A stretch of DNA of 64,000 nt. Origin: Spirillospora albida. Its GTDB lineage: Bacteria; Actinomycetota; Actinomycetes; Streptosporangiales; Streptosporangiaceae. The translations under genes were made by a program, and so were the position numbers. Below the pieces are notes generated by a model, which saw only the letters and a program-made list of their open reading frames with translations, was not told where the DNA came from and did not search any database. How positions within the stretch are numbered: the first letter of the stretch is position 1; every line of letters begins with the position of its first letter. Below, piece after piece: positions 8,004-16,489 of this stretch. Location of the stretch: NCBI RefSeq assembly GCF_000718255.1, contig NZ_JOFJ01000006.1:195926-259925 (forward strand), written 5' to 3'.

Positions 8004-10763
8004 ATGACCACCCCCGACGACGGGCCGTCGCCCGCGCAGCGGTACGCCGAGAACCGGAGGCGCAACGCCGGGCACGGCCCCGCCCTGCTCGACTTCAAGA
8101 CCCTGTACGACTTCGAGCTCGACGCGTTCCAGCTCGAGGCGTGCAAGGCGCTGGAGGACGGCAGCGGCGTGCTGGTCGCGGCGCCGACCGGATCCGGCAA
8201 GACCGTGGTGGGGGAGTTCGCCGTCCACCTCGCGCTGACCAGCGGCACCAAGTGCTTCTACACGACGCCGATCAAGGCGCTGTCGAACCAGAAGTACGCC
8301 GACCTCGTCCGCCGCTACGGGCCGGGGAAGGTCGGGCTGCTCACCGGCGACAACAGCGTCAACGGCGAAGCCCCGATCGTCGTGATGACGACCGAGGTCC
8401 TGCGGAACATGCTCTACGCGGGGTCGCAGACGCTCGCGGGGCTCGCGTTCGTCGTGATGGACGAGGTGCACTACCTCGCCGACCGGTTCCGCGGCGCCGT
8501 CTGGGAAGAGGTGATCATCCACGTCCCGGACTCGGTCCGGATCGTGGCGCTGTCGGCGACCGTCAGCAACGCCGAGGAGTTCGGCGAGTGGCTGCACGAG
8601 GTCCGCGGCGACACGGCGGTGATCGTGGACGAGCACCGCCCCGTCCCGCTGTTCCAGCACATGCTCGTCGGCACCCGCCTGTACGACCTGTTCGTCGACA
8701 CGGGCAAGGGCAAGGACCGGCAGGCGCGGCTGAACCCGCAGCTGACCCGGATGGCGGTCGAGGAGGTCCGGCGCAACAAGGTCAACCAGGGCCGCCGGAC
8801 GGGGCACCGCCGCCAGGCGCGCCCGCAGCGGTTCCGGCCGCCGCACCGCCCCGACGTGATCGACCGCCTCGACCGCGCCGGGCTGCTGCCCGCGATCACG
8901 TTCATCTTCAGCCGGGCCGGCTGCGACGCCGCCGTCCTGCAGTGCCTGAACGCCGGGATCCGGCTCACCTCCAGGGAGGAGGCCGAGGAGATCCGCGCGC
9001 ACACCGAGCTGCGGACCGCCGACATCCCCCGCGAGGATTTGCGGATCCTCGGCTACGACGACTTCCTCGCGGCCCTGGAGCGCGGCGTGGCCGCCCACCA
9101 CGCCGGGATGCTCCCGACGTTCAAGGAGATCGTCGAGGAGCTGTTCACCCGCGGGCTGATCAAGGCGGTGTTCGCGACCGAGACGCTCGCGCTCGGCATC
9201 AACATGCCGGCCCGCACCGTCGTGATCGAGAAGCTCGACAAGTGGAACGGCGAGGCCCACGTCGACCTCACCCCCGGCGAGTACACGCAGCTCACCGGAC
9301 GGGCGGGCCGCCGCGGCATCGACGTGGAGGGGCACGCCGTCGTGGTGTGGGGCCCGAGCGTCGAGCCCGCGTCCGTCGCCGGGCTCGCGGGCACCCGCAC
9401 GTACCCGCTGAACTCCAGCTTCCGGCCGTCCTACAACATGGCGGTCAACCTCGTCGGCGCGGTCGGCGTCGAGCGCGCCCGGACGCTGCTGGAGGAGTCG
9501 TTCGCGCAGTTCCAGGCCGACCGGGCCGTCGTCGGGCTGGCCCGGCAGGTCCGCAAGAACGAGGAGGCCCTCGCCGGGTACGCGAAGGCCGCCGAGTGCC
9601 ATCTCGGCGACTTCATGGAGTACGCGGCGCTGCGGCGGCGGCTGTCGGACCGGGAGGCGGAGCTGTCGCGCGAGCGGTCCTCGGCGCGCCGCGCGGAGGC
9701 CGCGCGGGCGCTGGAGCACCTGCGGCCCGGTGACGTGATCCTGGTGCCGCAGGGCCGCCGGTCGGGCCTCGCGGTCGTCCTCGACCCGGGTCTCGGGCGG
9801 CGCTCGGACGGCCCGGCGCCGCTCGTCCTGACGGTGAACCGGTCCGTTCAGCGGCTGTCGATCCAGGACTTCCCGCGCGCGGTGGAGCCGGTCGAGCGGA
9901 TCCGCATCCCGAAGTCGTTCAGCCCCCGCAACCCGCAGGACCGCCGCGACCTCGCGTCCACGCTGCGGAACAAGTTCCCGGAGGACGTCCGGGAGCGCAG
10001 GCGCGGCCGGGGCGACGCGGCCGCCGCCGACGACGCCGAGATCACGAGCCTGCGGACCGACCTGCGGCGGCACCCGGTGCACGGCTGCGCCGAGCGCGAG
10101 GACCACGCCCGCTGGGCCGAGCGGTACTTCCGGCTGGAGCGCGAGACCGAGCAGCTGCGCCGCCGGGTGGAGGGCCGCTCCCAGGTGATCGCCCGCACCT
10201 TCGACCGGGTCTGCGCCGTCCTCCAGCAGCTCGGCTACCTGGAGGGCGACACGGTCACCGACGCGGGCCGCCGGCTCGGCCGCATCTACAACGAGCTCGA
10301 CCTGCTCACCGCCGAGAGCCTGCGCGAGGGCCTGTGGGAGCGGCTCGACCACGCCGAGCTCGCCGCCTGCGTGTCCGCCCTGGTGTACGAGTCGCGGCAG
10401 CCGGACGACGCGGCACCGCCCCGCACCCCGTCCGGGGCGGTGCAGGACGCGCTGGCCGCGATGGTGCGGCTGTGGGGGCAGCTGGAGGCGGTCGAGCACG
10501 ACAACCGGGTGTCGTTCCTGCGGGAGCCCGACCTCGGCTTCGCGTGGACGGCGTACCGCTGGGCGAAGGGCGACGACCTGGACGAGGTGCTGATGGCGAG
10601 CGACCTCACCGCGGGCGACTTCGTCCGGGCCGTCAAGCAGCTCCTCGACCTGCTCGGGCAGATCGTGGACGCGGCGCCGGAGAACAGCCACCTGCGCAAG
10701 ACGGCCCGGCGGGCGATGGACGCGATGCGGCGGGGGGTCGTGGCGTACTCGTCGGTGGCCTGA
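8004..10763 (+). CDS. helY: Ski2-like DEAD/DEAH-box RNA helicase (HelY)
   Basis: ATP-dependent superfamily 2 helicase of 919 residues, related to Mtr4/Ski2 and to mycobacterial HelY, probably acting in RNA processing or decay. Motifs in order: Walker A PTGSGKT (61-67), motif Ia TTPIKALSNQK, Walker B DEVH (153-156), motif III LSATVSN, motif V GINMPARTVV and motif VI QLTGRAGRRGID (about 430-440). The large C-terminal part after about 560 matches the helical rRNA-processing arch/DSHCT-type region. It follows tatAC as in the mycobacterial gene order. Confidence 0.93.
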   Translation: MTTPDDGPSPAQRYAENRRRNAGHGPALLDFKTLYDFELDAFQLEACKALEDGSGVLVAAPTGSGKTVVGEFAVHLALTSGTKCFYTTPIKALSNQKYADLVRRYGPGKVGLLTGDNSVNGEAPIVVMTTEVLRNMLYAGSQTLAGLAFVVMDEVHYLADRFRGAVWEEVIIHVPDSVRIVALSATVSNAEEFGEWLHEVRGDTAVIVDEHRPVPLFQHMLVGTRLYDLFVDTGKGKDRQARLNPQLTRMAVEEVRRNKVNQGRRTGHRRQARPQRFRPPHRPDVIDRLDRAGLLPAITFIFSRAGCDAAVLQCLNAGIRLTSREEAEEIRAHTELRTADIPREDLRILGYDDFLAALERGVAAHHAGMLPTFKEIVEELFTRGLIKAVFATETLALGINMPARTVVIEKLDKWNGEAHVDLTPGEYTQLTGRAGRRGIDVEGHAVVVWGPSVEPASVAGLAGTRTYPLNSSFRPSYNMAVNLVGAVGVERARTLLEESFAQFQADRAVVGLARQVRKNEEALAGYAKAAECHLGDFMEYAALRRRLSDREAELSRERSSARRAEAARALEHLRPGDVILVPQGRRSGLAVVLDPGLGRRSDGPAPLVLTVNRSVQRLSIQDFPRAVEPVERIRIPKSFSPRNPQDRRDLASTLRNKFPEDVRERRRGRGDAAAADDAEITSLRTDLRRHPVHGCAEREDHARWAERYFRLERETEQLRRRVEGRSQVIARTFDRVCAVLQQLGYLEGDTVTDAGRRLGRIYNELDLLTAESLREGLWERLDHAELAACVSALVYESRQPDDAAPPRTPSGAVQDALAAMVRLWGQLEAVEHDNRVSFLREPDLGFAWTAYRWAKGDDLDEVLMASDLTAGDFVRAVKQLLDLLGQIVDAAPENSHLRKTARRAMDAMRRGVVAYSSVA

Positions 10764-10873
10764 GCGGGGCTCGGCGGGCCGGATCCGGCCGCTGATCAGC
10801 GGAAAGAGCCTCCCGAAGAGTGGGCTTTTCTGCCACAATCGGGACGCTCCGGATCCCGAGAAAGGTGTCACCC

Positions 10874-11233
10874 GTGGCCCTCCGCGACAAGCTGCACGCC
10901 AACGCCGCCCCCCATCTGCGGCCCGGCGAGAAGATCGAGGCGGCGTTCTGCGCCCAGTCCGTCAACCCGTACTGGATCCTGGTCTCCTACCTGATCCTCG
11001 TCTTCGCGAACTCCTACCGCGTGGTCGTGGTGACAAACCAGCGCATCCTGGTGTGCCGGTCGGGCCGCATGACGATGACCCCCGTCAAGGAGGTGCTGCG
11101 GGAGCTGCCGCGCTCGACCCGGATCGGGCAGCCCAAGGGGCTGTGGTGGAGCACCGACGCGCTCGGCGAGAAGCTCTACATCCACAAGCGGTTCCACAAG
11201 GACGTCGCCGCCGCCGACGGCTCGGCCGCCTGA
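10874..11233 (+). CDS. Small PH-like domain protein
   Basis: Protein of 119 residues. It has one hydrophobic stretch (YWILVSYLILVFANSYRVVV) running into VTNQRILVCRSG, a pattern typical of bacterial pleckstrin-like (bPH/YokE-type) domains, then LRELPRSTRIG and a basic tail. It has no enzymatic motif. The start is GTG 10874 with AAAGGTG ahead; the first residues ALRDKLHANAAPHLRPGE resemble other actinobacterial members with no known role. It stands between helY and an ABC transporter and seems to be a single-gene unit. Confidence 0.7.
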   Translation: MALRDKLHANAAPHLRPGEKIEAAFCAQSVNPYWILVSYLILVFANSYRVVVVTNQRILVCRSGRMTMTPVKEVLRELPRSTRIGQPKGLWWSTDALGEKLYIHKRFHKDVAAADGSAA

Positions 11234-11250
11234 CGCCCCGACGCGTCCCC

Positions 11251-11266
11251 GGGGCGGTGCCGCCCC
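11251..11266 (+). terminator. Possible terminator hairpin
   Basis: GGGGCGG and CCGCCCC (11251-11257, 11260-11266) pair with a two-base gap directly downstream of the PH-like gene. It has no T tract, so it is only a candidate. Confidence 0.35.
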
Positions 11267-11323
11267 GTCGCGGGGCGCGTTAGGGTAAAGACGATCACAT
11301 TCGTCGACGCCCGGGACGTGCGC

Positions 11324-12262
11324 ATGATCGAGGCGGAGCACCTCACCAAACGGTACGGCGCCAAGACCGCCGTGGACGATCTGACCTTCACCGTCCCGCC
11401 GGGCCGGGTGACGGGCTTCCTCGGCCCGAACGGCGCGGGCAAGTCCACCACCATGCGGCTGCTGCTGGGCCTGGACCGGCCCCACCAGGGTCACGCGCGG
11501 ATCAACGGGCGGCGCTACTCGGACCTGGAGCAGCCGCTGCGCGAGGTGGGCGCGCTGCTGGAGGCGCGCGCCGTCCACACCGGCCGCAGCGCCTACAACC
11601 ATCTGCTGTGCCTGGCGCAGACGCAGGGGATCGGCCGCAAGCGGGTCGACGAGGTCGTCGAGCTGGTCGGGCTCACCGACGTGGCGCGCCGGCGCGCGGG
11701 CGGGTTCTCGCTCGGCATGGGGCAGCGGCTCGGGATCGCGGCGGCGCTGCTCGGCGACCCCCGCGTCCTGATCCTGGACGAGCCGGTCAACGGCCTCGAC
11801 CCCGAGGGCATCATCTGGATCCGGACGCTGATGCAGCGGCTCGCCGCGCAGGGCCGGACGGTGTTCGTGTCGAGCCATCTGATGAACGAGATGGCGGTGA
11901 CCGCCGACCACCTCATCGTCATCGGCCGGGGCCGCCTCATCGCGGACTGCTCGACCGAGGAGTTCATCGAGCGCAGCACCAAGAAGGCGGTCGTGGTGCG
12001 CAGCCCCGACGCCGCGCGCCTCACCGAGGTCCTCGCCGCCGAGGGCGGGAAGGTGGAGCCCGGCGCCGACGGGCTGCTCACCGTGACGGACGTGGAGGCG
12101 CCCCGGATCGGGGAGCTGGCCGCCGCCGGGGGGATCGTCCTGCACGAGCTGACGCCGACCCGCGGTTCGCTGGAGGCGGCGTTCATGGAACTGACCCGCG
12201 AGAGCGTCGAGTACGGCGCCGGCACGGACGCCGCGGGCATCGAGACGGAGGACCGCACATGA
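11324..12262 (+). CDS. ABC exporter ATP-binding protein
   Basis: ATPase of an ABC-2 type export system, 312 residues. It carries Walker A GPNGAGKST, the Q-loop region, signature FSLGMGQRLGIA (a common variant of LSGGQ), Walker B VLILDEPVNGLDPEG and the switch histidine in VSSHLM. The C-terminal 80 residues are the extra domain of the drug/lantibiotic exporter (CcmA/BcrA) group. ATG 11324 is used; a GTG at 11318 would add two residues. Its stop overlaps the permease start by ATGA. The substrate is unknown; bacitracin-like or other envelope-active compounds are common substrates for this family. Confidence 0.9.
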   Translation: MIEAEHLTKRYGAKTAVDDLTFTVPPGRVTGFLGPNGAGKSTTMRLLLGLDRPHQGHARINGRRYSDLEQPLREVGALLEARAVHTGRSAYNHLLCLAQTQGIGRKRVDEVVELVGLTDVARRRAGGFSLGMGQRLGIAAALLGDPRVLILDEPVNGLDPEGIIWIRTLMQRLAAQGRTVFVSSHLMNEMAVTADHLIVIGRGRLIADCSTEEFIERSTKKAVVVRSPDAARLTEVLAAEGGKVEPGADGLLTVTDVEAPRIGELAAAGGIVLHELTPTRGSLEAAFMELTRESVEYGAGTDAAGIETEDRT

Positions 12263-13095
12263 CCGGCGCCGCGGACACCGCCCCCACTCCCGCCACGGTC
12301 CCGGGCCGCCGTCCCGGGTTCGGGCGGCTGCTGGTCGCCGAGTGGACGAAGCTGCGCTCGGTGCGCTCCACCCTGTGGTCGCTCCTCCTGCTCGTCCTGG
12401 TCTCCCTGGGCTTCACCGCGCTGTTCACGTCGCTGACGATGGCGACGTGGGACGACATGACCGACGCCGACCGCGTCTCGGTACAGGCCGACCCGGTCGG
12501 TTTCATCCTCGGCAGCGGCATGTTCCTCGGCCAGCTGGCGATCTGCGTCCTCGGCGTCCTCGTGATGGCGTCGGAGTACTCGACCGGGATGATCCGGGCG
12601 AGCCTGCTCGCGGTGCCGCGCCGGCTGCCCATGCTGGCGGCGAAGGCGATCGTGTTCGCGCTGGTGGTCCTGGTCGTCGGCGTCGCGGTGTCGTTCGGGT
12701 CGTTCTTCCTCGGCGAGGCGATCGTCGGCGGGAAGGTCCCGGTGTCGCTCGGCGACGACGGCGTGCTGCGCGCGGTGTTCGGCGGCGGCCTGTACCTGGC
12801 GATGCTCGGCCTGTTCTCGCTGGCGATCGGCGCGATCGTCCGGCACCCGGCGGGCGGCATCACGGGCGTGATCGGGTTCGTCCTGGTGCTCGCGCCGCTC
12901 ACCAACCTGCTGCCCGGCACGATCGGCGACTACGTGCACGACTACCTGCCGTCGGAGGCCGGCGTCATGATCGCCACGACGCACCAGGGCGAGGACGCCC
13001 TGCTCGGCCCGTGGCAGGGCTACGGCGTCTTCGCGCTCTGGACGTTCGCCCTGCTGGTCCTCGCCGGGTTGCTGCTGAAGCGCCGCGACGCCTGA
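12259..13095 (+). CDS. ABC-2 type exporter permease
   Basis: Membrane partner of the preceding ATPase, 278 residues with six predicted membrane segments. It begins with a cytoplasmic Pro/Ala-rich tail, then the LLVAEWTKLRSVRSTLWSL motif that typifies these permeases, then the loop with EYSTGMIRASLLAVPRR, and paired helices up to the C-terminal LLLKRRDA. ATG 12259 overlaps the ATPase stop, so the two are translated together. The TnpB element begins a few tens of bases downstream, in opposite orientation. Confidence 0.9.
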   Translation: MTGAADTAPTPATVPGRRPGFGRLLVAEWTKLRSVRSTLWSLLLLVLVSLGFTALFTSLTMATWDDMTDADRVSVQADPVGFILGSGMFLGQLAICVLGVLVMASEYSTGMIRASLLAVPRRLPMLAAKAIVFALVVLVVGVAVSFGSFFLGEAIVGGKVPVSLGDDGVLRAVFGGGLYLAMLGLFSLAIGAIVRHPAGGITGVIGFVLVLAPLTNLLPGTIGDYVHDYLPSEAGVMIATTHQGEDALLGPWQGYGVFALWTFALLVLAGLLLKRRDA

Positions 13096-13110
13096 CCGCC
13101 GCCGGGGCTC

Positions 13111-13124
13111 AGGAGCGGGTCAAC
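13111..13124. repeat. Imperfect direct repeat, left copy (AGGAGCGGGTCAAC)
   Basis: 12 of 14 bases match 14532-14545 in the same orientation. The two copies flank the TnpB-carrying segment. IS200/IS605 elements do not normally duplicate their targets, so the match may reflect recombination, a target preference or chance. Confidence 0.35.
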
Positions 13125-13234
13125 TACTCGGCTCCGAGGGGCCGAGATTGCAGGCTCGGTCCGACAGGGCTCTGCTTACGCTCCCGACTGCCCTCGACGG
13201 TGGGGCGGTGACGGGTCGCATCCACCCGCTCCGG
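13119..13234 (-). ncRNA. Candidate right end and guide (omega) RNA scaffold of the TnpB element
   Basis: TnpB proteins use an RNA transcribed from the 3' end of tnpB through the right end of the element. Here 116 bases follow the tnpB stop. They contain pairable segments and finish with a hairpin (CTCGGC at 13127-13132 with GCCGAG at 13141-13146) followed on the reverse strand by TAGTTGAC. A terminal hairpin plus a TTGAC-like end is what IS605-type right ends show. The exact RNA ends, and whether it extends into tnpB, cannot be read from sequence alone. Confidence 0.45.
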
Positions 13235-14407
13235 CTAGCGGTAGTGCTGGGCCGGGGCGGGGTCGGGCATGTTGACGAAGGCCCACGCCGAGCGTGCGCG
13301 GTCGCGGACGTTGACCCCGGCGACGACGTCGGCGGGCCCAGCGAGACCGCACCGGCGACACATGAAGTGATCCCGGCTGCGGCGGTTGCCGCGGTCGGTG
13401 TGGCCGCAGCGCGGGCAGCGCTGGGAGGTGTAGGCCGCATCCACCTCCAGGAACGGCACCCCGGCGAAGCGTGCCTTGTAGGCGATGAACTCACCCAGCT
13501 GATGGAACGGCCAGGACGACAGGCGCGCCCGCTGGTCGCGAGAAACCGTGACCCGGTCGCGGATCCCACTCAGGTCTTCGAGTGCGATCCCGCGTCCGGT
13601 GCGTGCCGCGACGGCGACGACCTGCTTGGACACTTTGTGATTCATGTGGGTGGCGTGCCGGGACTCCCGCCGCGCCCGCTTTTCCAACAACCTCACCGCC
13701 GACCGGGTCTTCTTGGCCTGCAGTTCGGCGCGTTTGCGGGCCTGCCACCGCCGGTACCGCTCCAAGCGGCGGCCCTGATGGTTATCACCATCGGAAGTGG
13801 TGGCCAGATTCACAATGCCGCGGTCGACGCCAATCCAGTCGACCGGCTCGAAAACCTCCGGGTCGGGGATGTCGCAGGTGGCGATCAGGAGCCACTTTCC
13901 GTCCCGCCGCACCAGGTCCGACTCGCCGTGCCGGTGGTCGTTCAGGGTCTTGGCCTGGACGGGGGAGCACGCGAACCGCAGGCCCTTCATCCGGCCCGCC
14001 ACCGTCCAGATACTGACCGTGCCCGCGTCCAACTGCCACGACAGGTTGCGGTCGTCGAAGGTGTGGGCCGCATCGGTCCGGAAGGTGATCGGTTTGGACT
14101 CGGCCTTGCGGCGCCGCTTGGAGTCCGGGCCGCCGAGACGGCCGTTGCGGATGTTCCCGCGCAGGGTGGCGTAGGCGTTCACCACCCGTTTGATCACATG
14201 CTGGGCGGCCTGCGCACCCAGCCCGGCGGCCTTCAGGTCGCTGCACACCAGGCGGCGCAGCGGAATCTCCCGCGCCTTGAGCCCGAACTCGGCGAACGCC
14301 GCACCCGAGACCCGGTTGGCGGCCACGTTGACCGCGTCCAGGGTCGCCTCGAGTGCCGCCGCCTGCTCGGGCGTCGGCACCAGCTTCACCTGGACGACGA
14401 TCTTCAC
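13235..14407 (-). CDS. tnpB: TnpB, RNA-guided nuclease of the IS605 family
   Basis: Protein of 390 residues in the OrfB/TnpB family, the ancestor group of Cas12. The RuvC-like catalytic residues are all present: Asp195 in GVDRGIVNLA, Glu277 in ALEDLSGIR and Asp360 in PADVVAGVNVRDRA. The zinc ribbon is intact (Cys331, Cys334, Cys350, Cys353). The N-terminal helix-turn-helix/wedge part starts KIVVQVKLVPTPEQ. The start is GTG 14407; upstream codons are in frame but there is no better start. Length is normal for the family, and there are no frameshifts, so the nuclease is probably functional. Target cleavage guided by an RNA from the right end is established for relatives, not shown here. Confidence 0.9.
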   Translation of the reverse strand: MKIVVQVKLVPTPEQAAALEATLDAVNVAANRVSGAAFAEFGLKAREIPLRRLVCSDLKAAGLGAQAAQHVIKRVVNAYATLRGNIRNGRLGGPDSKRRRKAESKPITFRTDAAHTFDDRNLSWQLDAGTVSIWTVAGRMKGLRFACSPVQAKTLNDHRHGESDLVRRDGKWLLIATCDIPDPEVFEPVDWIGVDRGIVNLATTSDGDNHQGRRLERYRRWQARKRAELQAKKTRSAVRLLEKRARRESRHATHMNHKVSKQVVAVAARTGRGIALEDLSGIRDRVTVSRDQRARLSSWPFHQLGEFIAYKARFAGVPFLEVDAAYTSQRCPRCGHTDRGNRRSRDHFMCRRCGLAGPADVVAGVNVRDRARSAWAFVNMPDPAPAQHYR

Positions 14408-14529
14408 ATTCGTGACCGTAGCATTGCCCTCCGTCACCACGCTGGGGGATCGGCCGATCCATGCGGCGCTGCGCGCCGGGCACGACGGAAGCGATTCCTC
14501 CCGGGCCCTGAAGAACTGGTCTGCTCTCG

Positions 14530-16317
14530 TTAGGAGCGGCTGAACAGTTCCTGGGCCTTGGTCTTCAGGCCCTTCCGCACGACTCCGTAGGCGTCGGGAT
14601 CGCCCTTGATGATGGCCTCGGCGACGTCCTTGAGCTGCTCGAACCGCGTGTGCGGCGGGATCGGCGGGATGTCGGGGTCGCAGTGCACGTCCAGCAGGAC
14701 GGGGCGGTCCGCGGCCAGCACCCGGTCCCACGCGGGCCCGATCTGGCCGGGCTCGTCGACGACGACGCCCTCCAGGCCGGCGGCCCGCGCGACCGCGGCG
14801 TAGTCGATGTCGGGGAGCGTCTGCGACTCCTCGAACTTGGGCGCGCCGCCCATCGCGCGCAGCTCCCAGGTGACCTGGTTGAGGTCGTTGTTGTGCAGCA
14901 CCGCGATGACGAGGCGCTGGTCGCTCCACCGCTCCCGGTAGCGGGCGATGGTGAGCAGCTCCGCCATCCCGTTCATCTGCATGGCGCCGTCCCCGACCAG
15001 GGCGATCACTGGACGGGACGGGTGGGCGAACTTCGCGCCGATCGCGTACGGGACGGCCGGGCCCATCGTGGCGAGCGTGCCCGACAGCGAGCCGCGCATG
15101 CCGTCGCGGAACCGCAGGTCCCGGGCGTACCAGTTCGCGGCGGACCCGGAGTCGGCCGTGACGATGGCGTCCTCGGGCAGCCGGGACGACAGCTCCCAGA
15201 ACAGCAGCATCGGGTTGATCGGGTCGGCCTCCACGCGGGCCTGCCGCTCGACGGTGTCCCACCACTCGGCCACGTTGCCCTCGATGGTCTCCCGCCACGA
15301 CCGGTCGTCCTTGCGGCGGAGGCGGGGGATGAGGGAGCGCAGCGTGCTCGCGGCGTCCCCGACAAGGTTGACCTCGGTCGGGTAGCGCATGCCGACGAGG
15401 CGCCCGTCGATGTCGATCTGGACGGCCCGCGCCGACCCGAACTCCGGCAGGAACTGCGTGTACGGGAAGTTCGACCCGACGATCAGCAGCGTGTCGCAGT
15501 CGCGCATCAGCTCGTAGGACGGCCGGGTGCCGAGCAGCCCGATCGCCCCGGTCACGTACGGCAGGTCGTCGGGCAGGACGTCCTTGCCGAGCAGCGCCTT
15601 CGCGATCCCGGCCCCGGTGATGTCGGCGACCTCGCGGACCTCGGCGGCGGCGGACCGGGCGCCCTGCCCGATCAGCATCGCGACCCTGGACCCGGCGTTG
15701 ATCACCTCGGCGGCGCGGGCGATCTGGTCCTCCGGCGCGATCGTGACGGGCGGCGCGTACCCCGGCACCGACGACGGGACGTGCTTGAACGCGTGCCCGG
15801 GGGGCGAGTACGGCAGCTCCTGCAGGTCGGCCGGCACGATGACGGCGGTCGGGCAGCGCTCGGCCTGCGCGATCCGCAGGGCGCGGTCGATCAGGTTGGG
15901 GAACTGCTCGGGGACGGTCGCCATGTGGACGTACTCGCTGGCCACGTCCTTGAACAGGGACAGCAGGTCGATCTCCTGCTGGTAGTGGCCGCCCATCGCG
16001 GTGCGGGCCGTCTGCCCGACGATCGCGACGACGGGGACGTGGTCCAGCTTGGCGTCGTACAGGCCGTTCAGCAGGTGGACGGCACCGGGCCCGCTCGTCG
16101 CCATGCAGACGCCGGGCAGGCCGCTGAACTTGGCGTAGCCCACGGCCTGGAAGGCCGACATCTCCTCGTGCCGGGACTGGATGAAGCGGGGCCGGTCGTC
16201 CGCCCGGCCGAACGCCGCGAGCAGCCCGTTGATCCCGTCGCCCGGATATCCGAACACCTGCTCGACGCCCCAGTCGCGGAGCCGTTCGAGGATGTGGTCG
16301 GCGACCAGCTTCGCCAT
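14530..16317 (-). CDS. Thiamine-diphosphate-dependent enzyme, pyruvate oxidase/acetolactate synthase-like
   Basis: Flavin/ThDP enzyme of 595 residues of the PoxB/IlvB superfamily. The N-terminal ThDP-binding domain has the activating glutamate in SRHEEMSAF, the central domain is of the FAD/DHAP-binding type (about 190-330), and the C-terminal domain has the ThDP-magnesium motif GDGAMQMNGMAEL through HNNDLNQVTWE. Close relatives are annotated as thiamine pyrophosphate-requiring proteins; the most likely reaction is oxidative decarboxylation of pyruvate to acetate, but this is not certain. ATG 16317 has GAGGGAG ahead; an upstream ATG would add five residues. The TnpB element lies directly behind its stop. 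Confidence 0.85.
   Translation of the reverse strand: MAKLVADHILERLRDWGVEQVFGYPGDGINGLLAAFGRADDRPRFIQSRHEEMSAFQAVGYAKFSGLPGVCMATSGPGAVHLLNGLYDAKLDHVPVVAIVGQTARTAMGGHYQQEIDLLSLFKDVASEYVHMATVPEQFPNLIDRALRIAQAERCPTAVIVPADLQELPYSPPGHAFKHVPSSVPGYAPPVTIAPEDQIARAAEVINAGSRVAMLIGQGARSAAAEVREVADITGAGIAKALLGKDVLPDDLPYVTGAIGLLGTRPSYELMRDCDTLLIVGSNFPYTQFLPEFGSARAVQIDIDGRLVGMRYPTEVNLVGDAASTLRSLIPRLRRKDDRSWRETIEGNVAEWWDTVERQARVEADPINPMLLFWELSSRLPEDAIVTADSGSAANWYARDLRFRDGMRGSLSGTLATMGPAVPYAIGAKFAHPSRPVIALVGDGAMQMNGMAELLTIARYRERWSDQRLVIAVLHNNDLNQVTWELRAMGGAPKFEESQTLPDIDYAAVARAAGLEGVVVDEPGQIGPAWDRVLAADRPVLLDVHCDPDIPPIPPHTRFEQLKDVAEAIIKGDPDAYGVVRKGLKTKAQELFSRS
14532..14545. repeat. Imperfect direct repeat, right copy (AGGAGCGGCTGAAC)
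   Basis: Partner of the copy at 13111-13124. It includes the last codons of the pyruvate-oxidase-like gene (on the reverse strand), so here the repeat is native coding DNA; the other copy is the one that needs explaining. Confidence 0.35.
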
Positions 16318-16446
16318 GTGGCACTCCCTCATCGGTTCCCGGGCGGCCTCCGCCCGTCAAGGGGTGCGCTTCCCGGGGCACGGGATCGAAACCCCGGACC
16401 CTCGGGATCACCGCCGGACGACCCTGGGCGAACCGGGCGGCGGCGC

Positions 16447-16468
16447 GGTCCGTACCGCTGTACGGATC
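16447..16468. repeat. Inverted repeat upstream of the lipoprotein gene
   Basis: GGTCCGTAC and GTACGGATC (one mismatch) are separated by four bases, 21 bases before the next start codon. It could be an operator or a small RNA hairpin; nothing nearby identifies the regulator. The rest of the 170-base gap shows nothing I recognise. Confidence 0.35.
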
Positions 16469-16489
16469 CCCGCAGTGAGAGGAGCGCCC

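Larger units (their letters stand above)
13119..14529 (-). mobile_element. IS200/IS605-family element carrying only tnpB
   Basis: Segment between the ABC permease stop and the pyruvate-oxidase-like gene stop. It contains one gene, tnpB, and no tnpA, so it could move only with a TnpA supplied from elsewhere. The right end is placed at the TTGAC-like sequence after the terminal hairpin. The left end is uncertain; the 122 bases between the tnpB start and the neighbouring stop at 14530 contain a small dyad (GGAAGCGATTCC, 14487-14498). It is inserted just after the end of the neighbouring gene and does not break it. Confidence 0.6.

Noticed and set aside
6774..10871. Very long reverse-strand open frame (over 1300 codons) across tatC and helY
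   Set aside because: It is antisense to two certain genes, rich in Arg/Pro/Gly/His without any motif, and is explained by high GC at third codon positions.
14404..14424. Six-codon reading frame (ATG at 14424, TGA over the tnpB GTG) as a leader peptide coupled to tnpB
   Set aside because: GGAGGG is only about two bases from this ATG, too close for good initiation, and such a short overlap can arise by chance.
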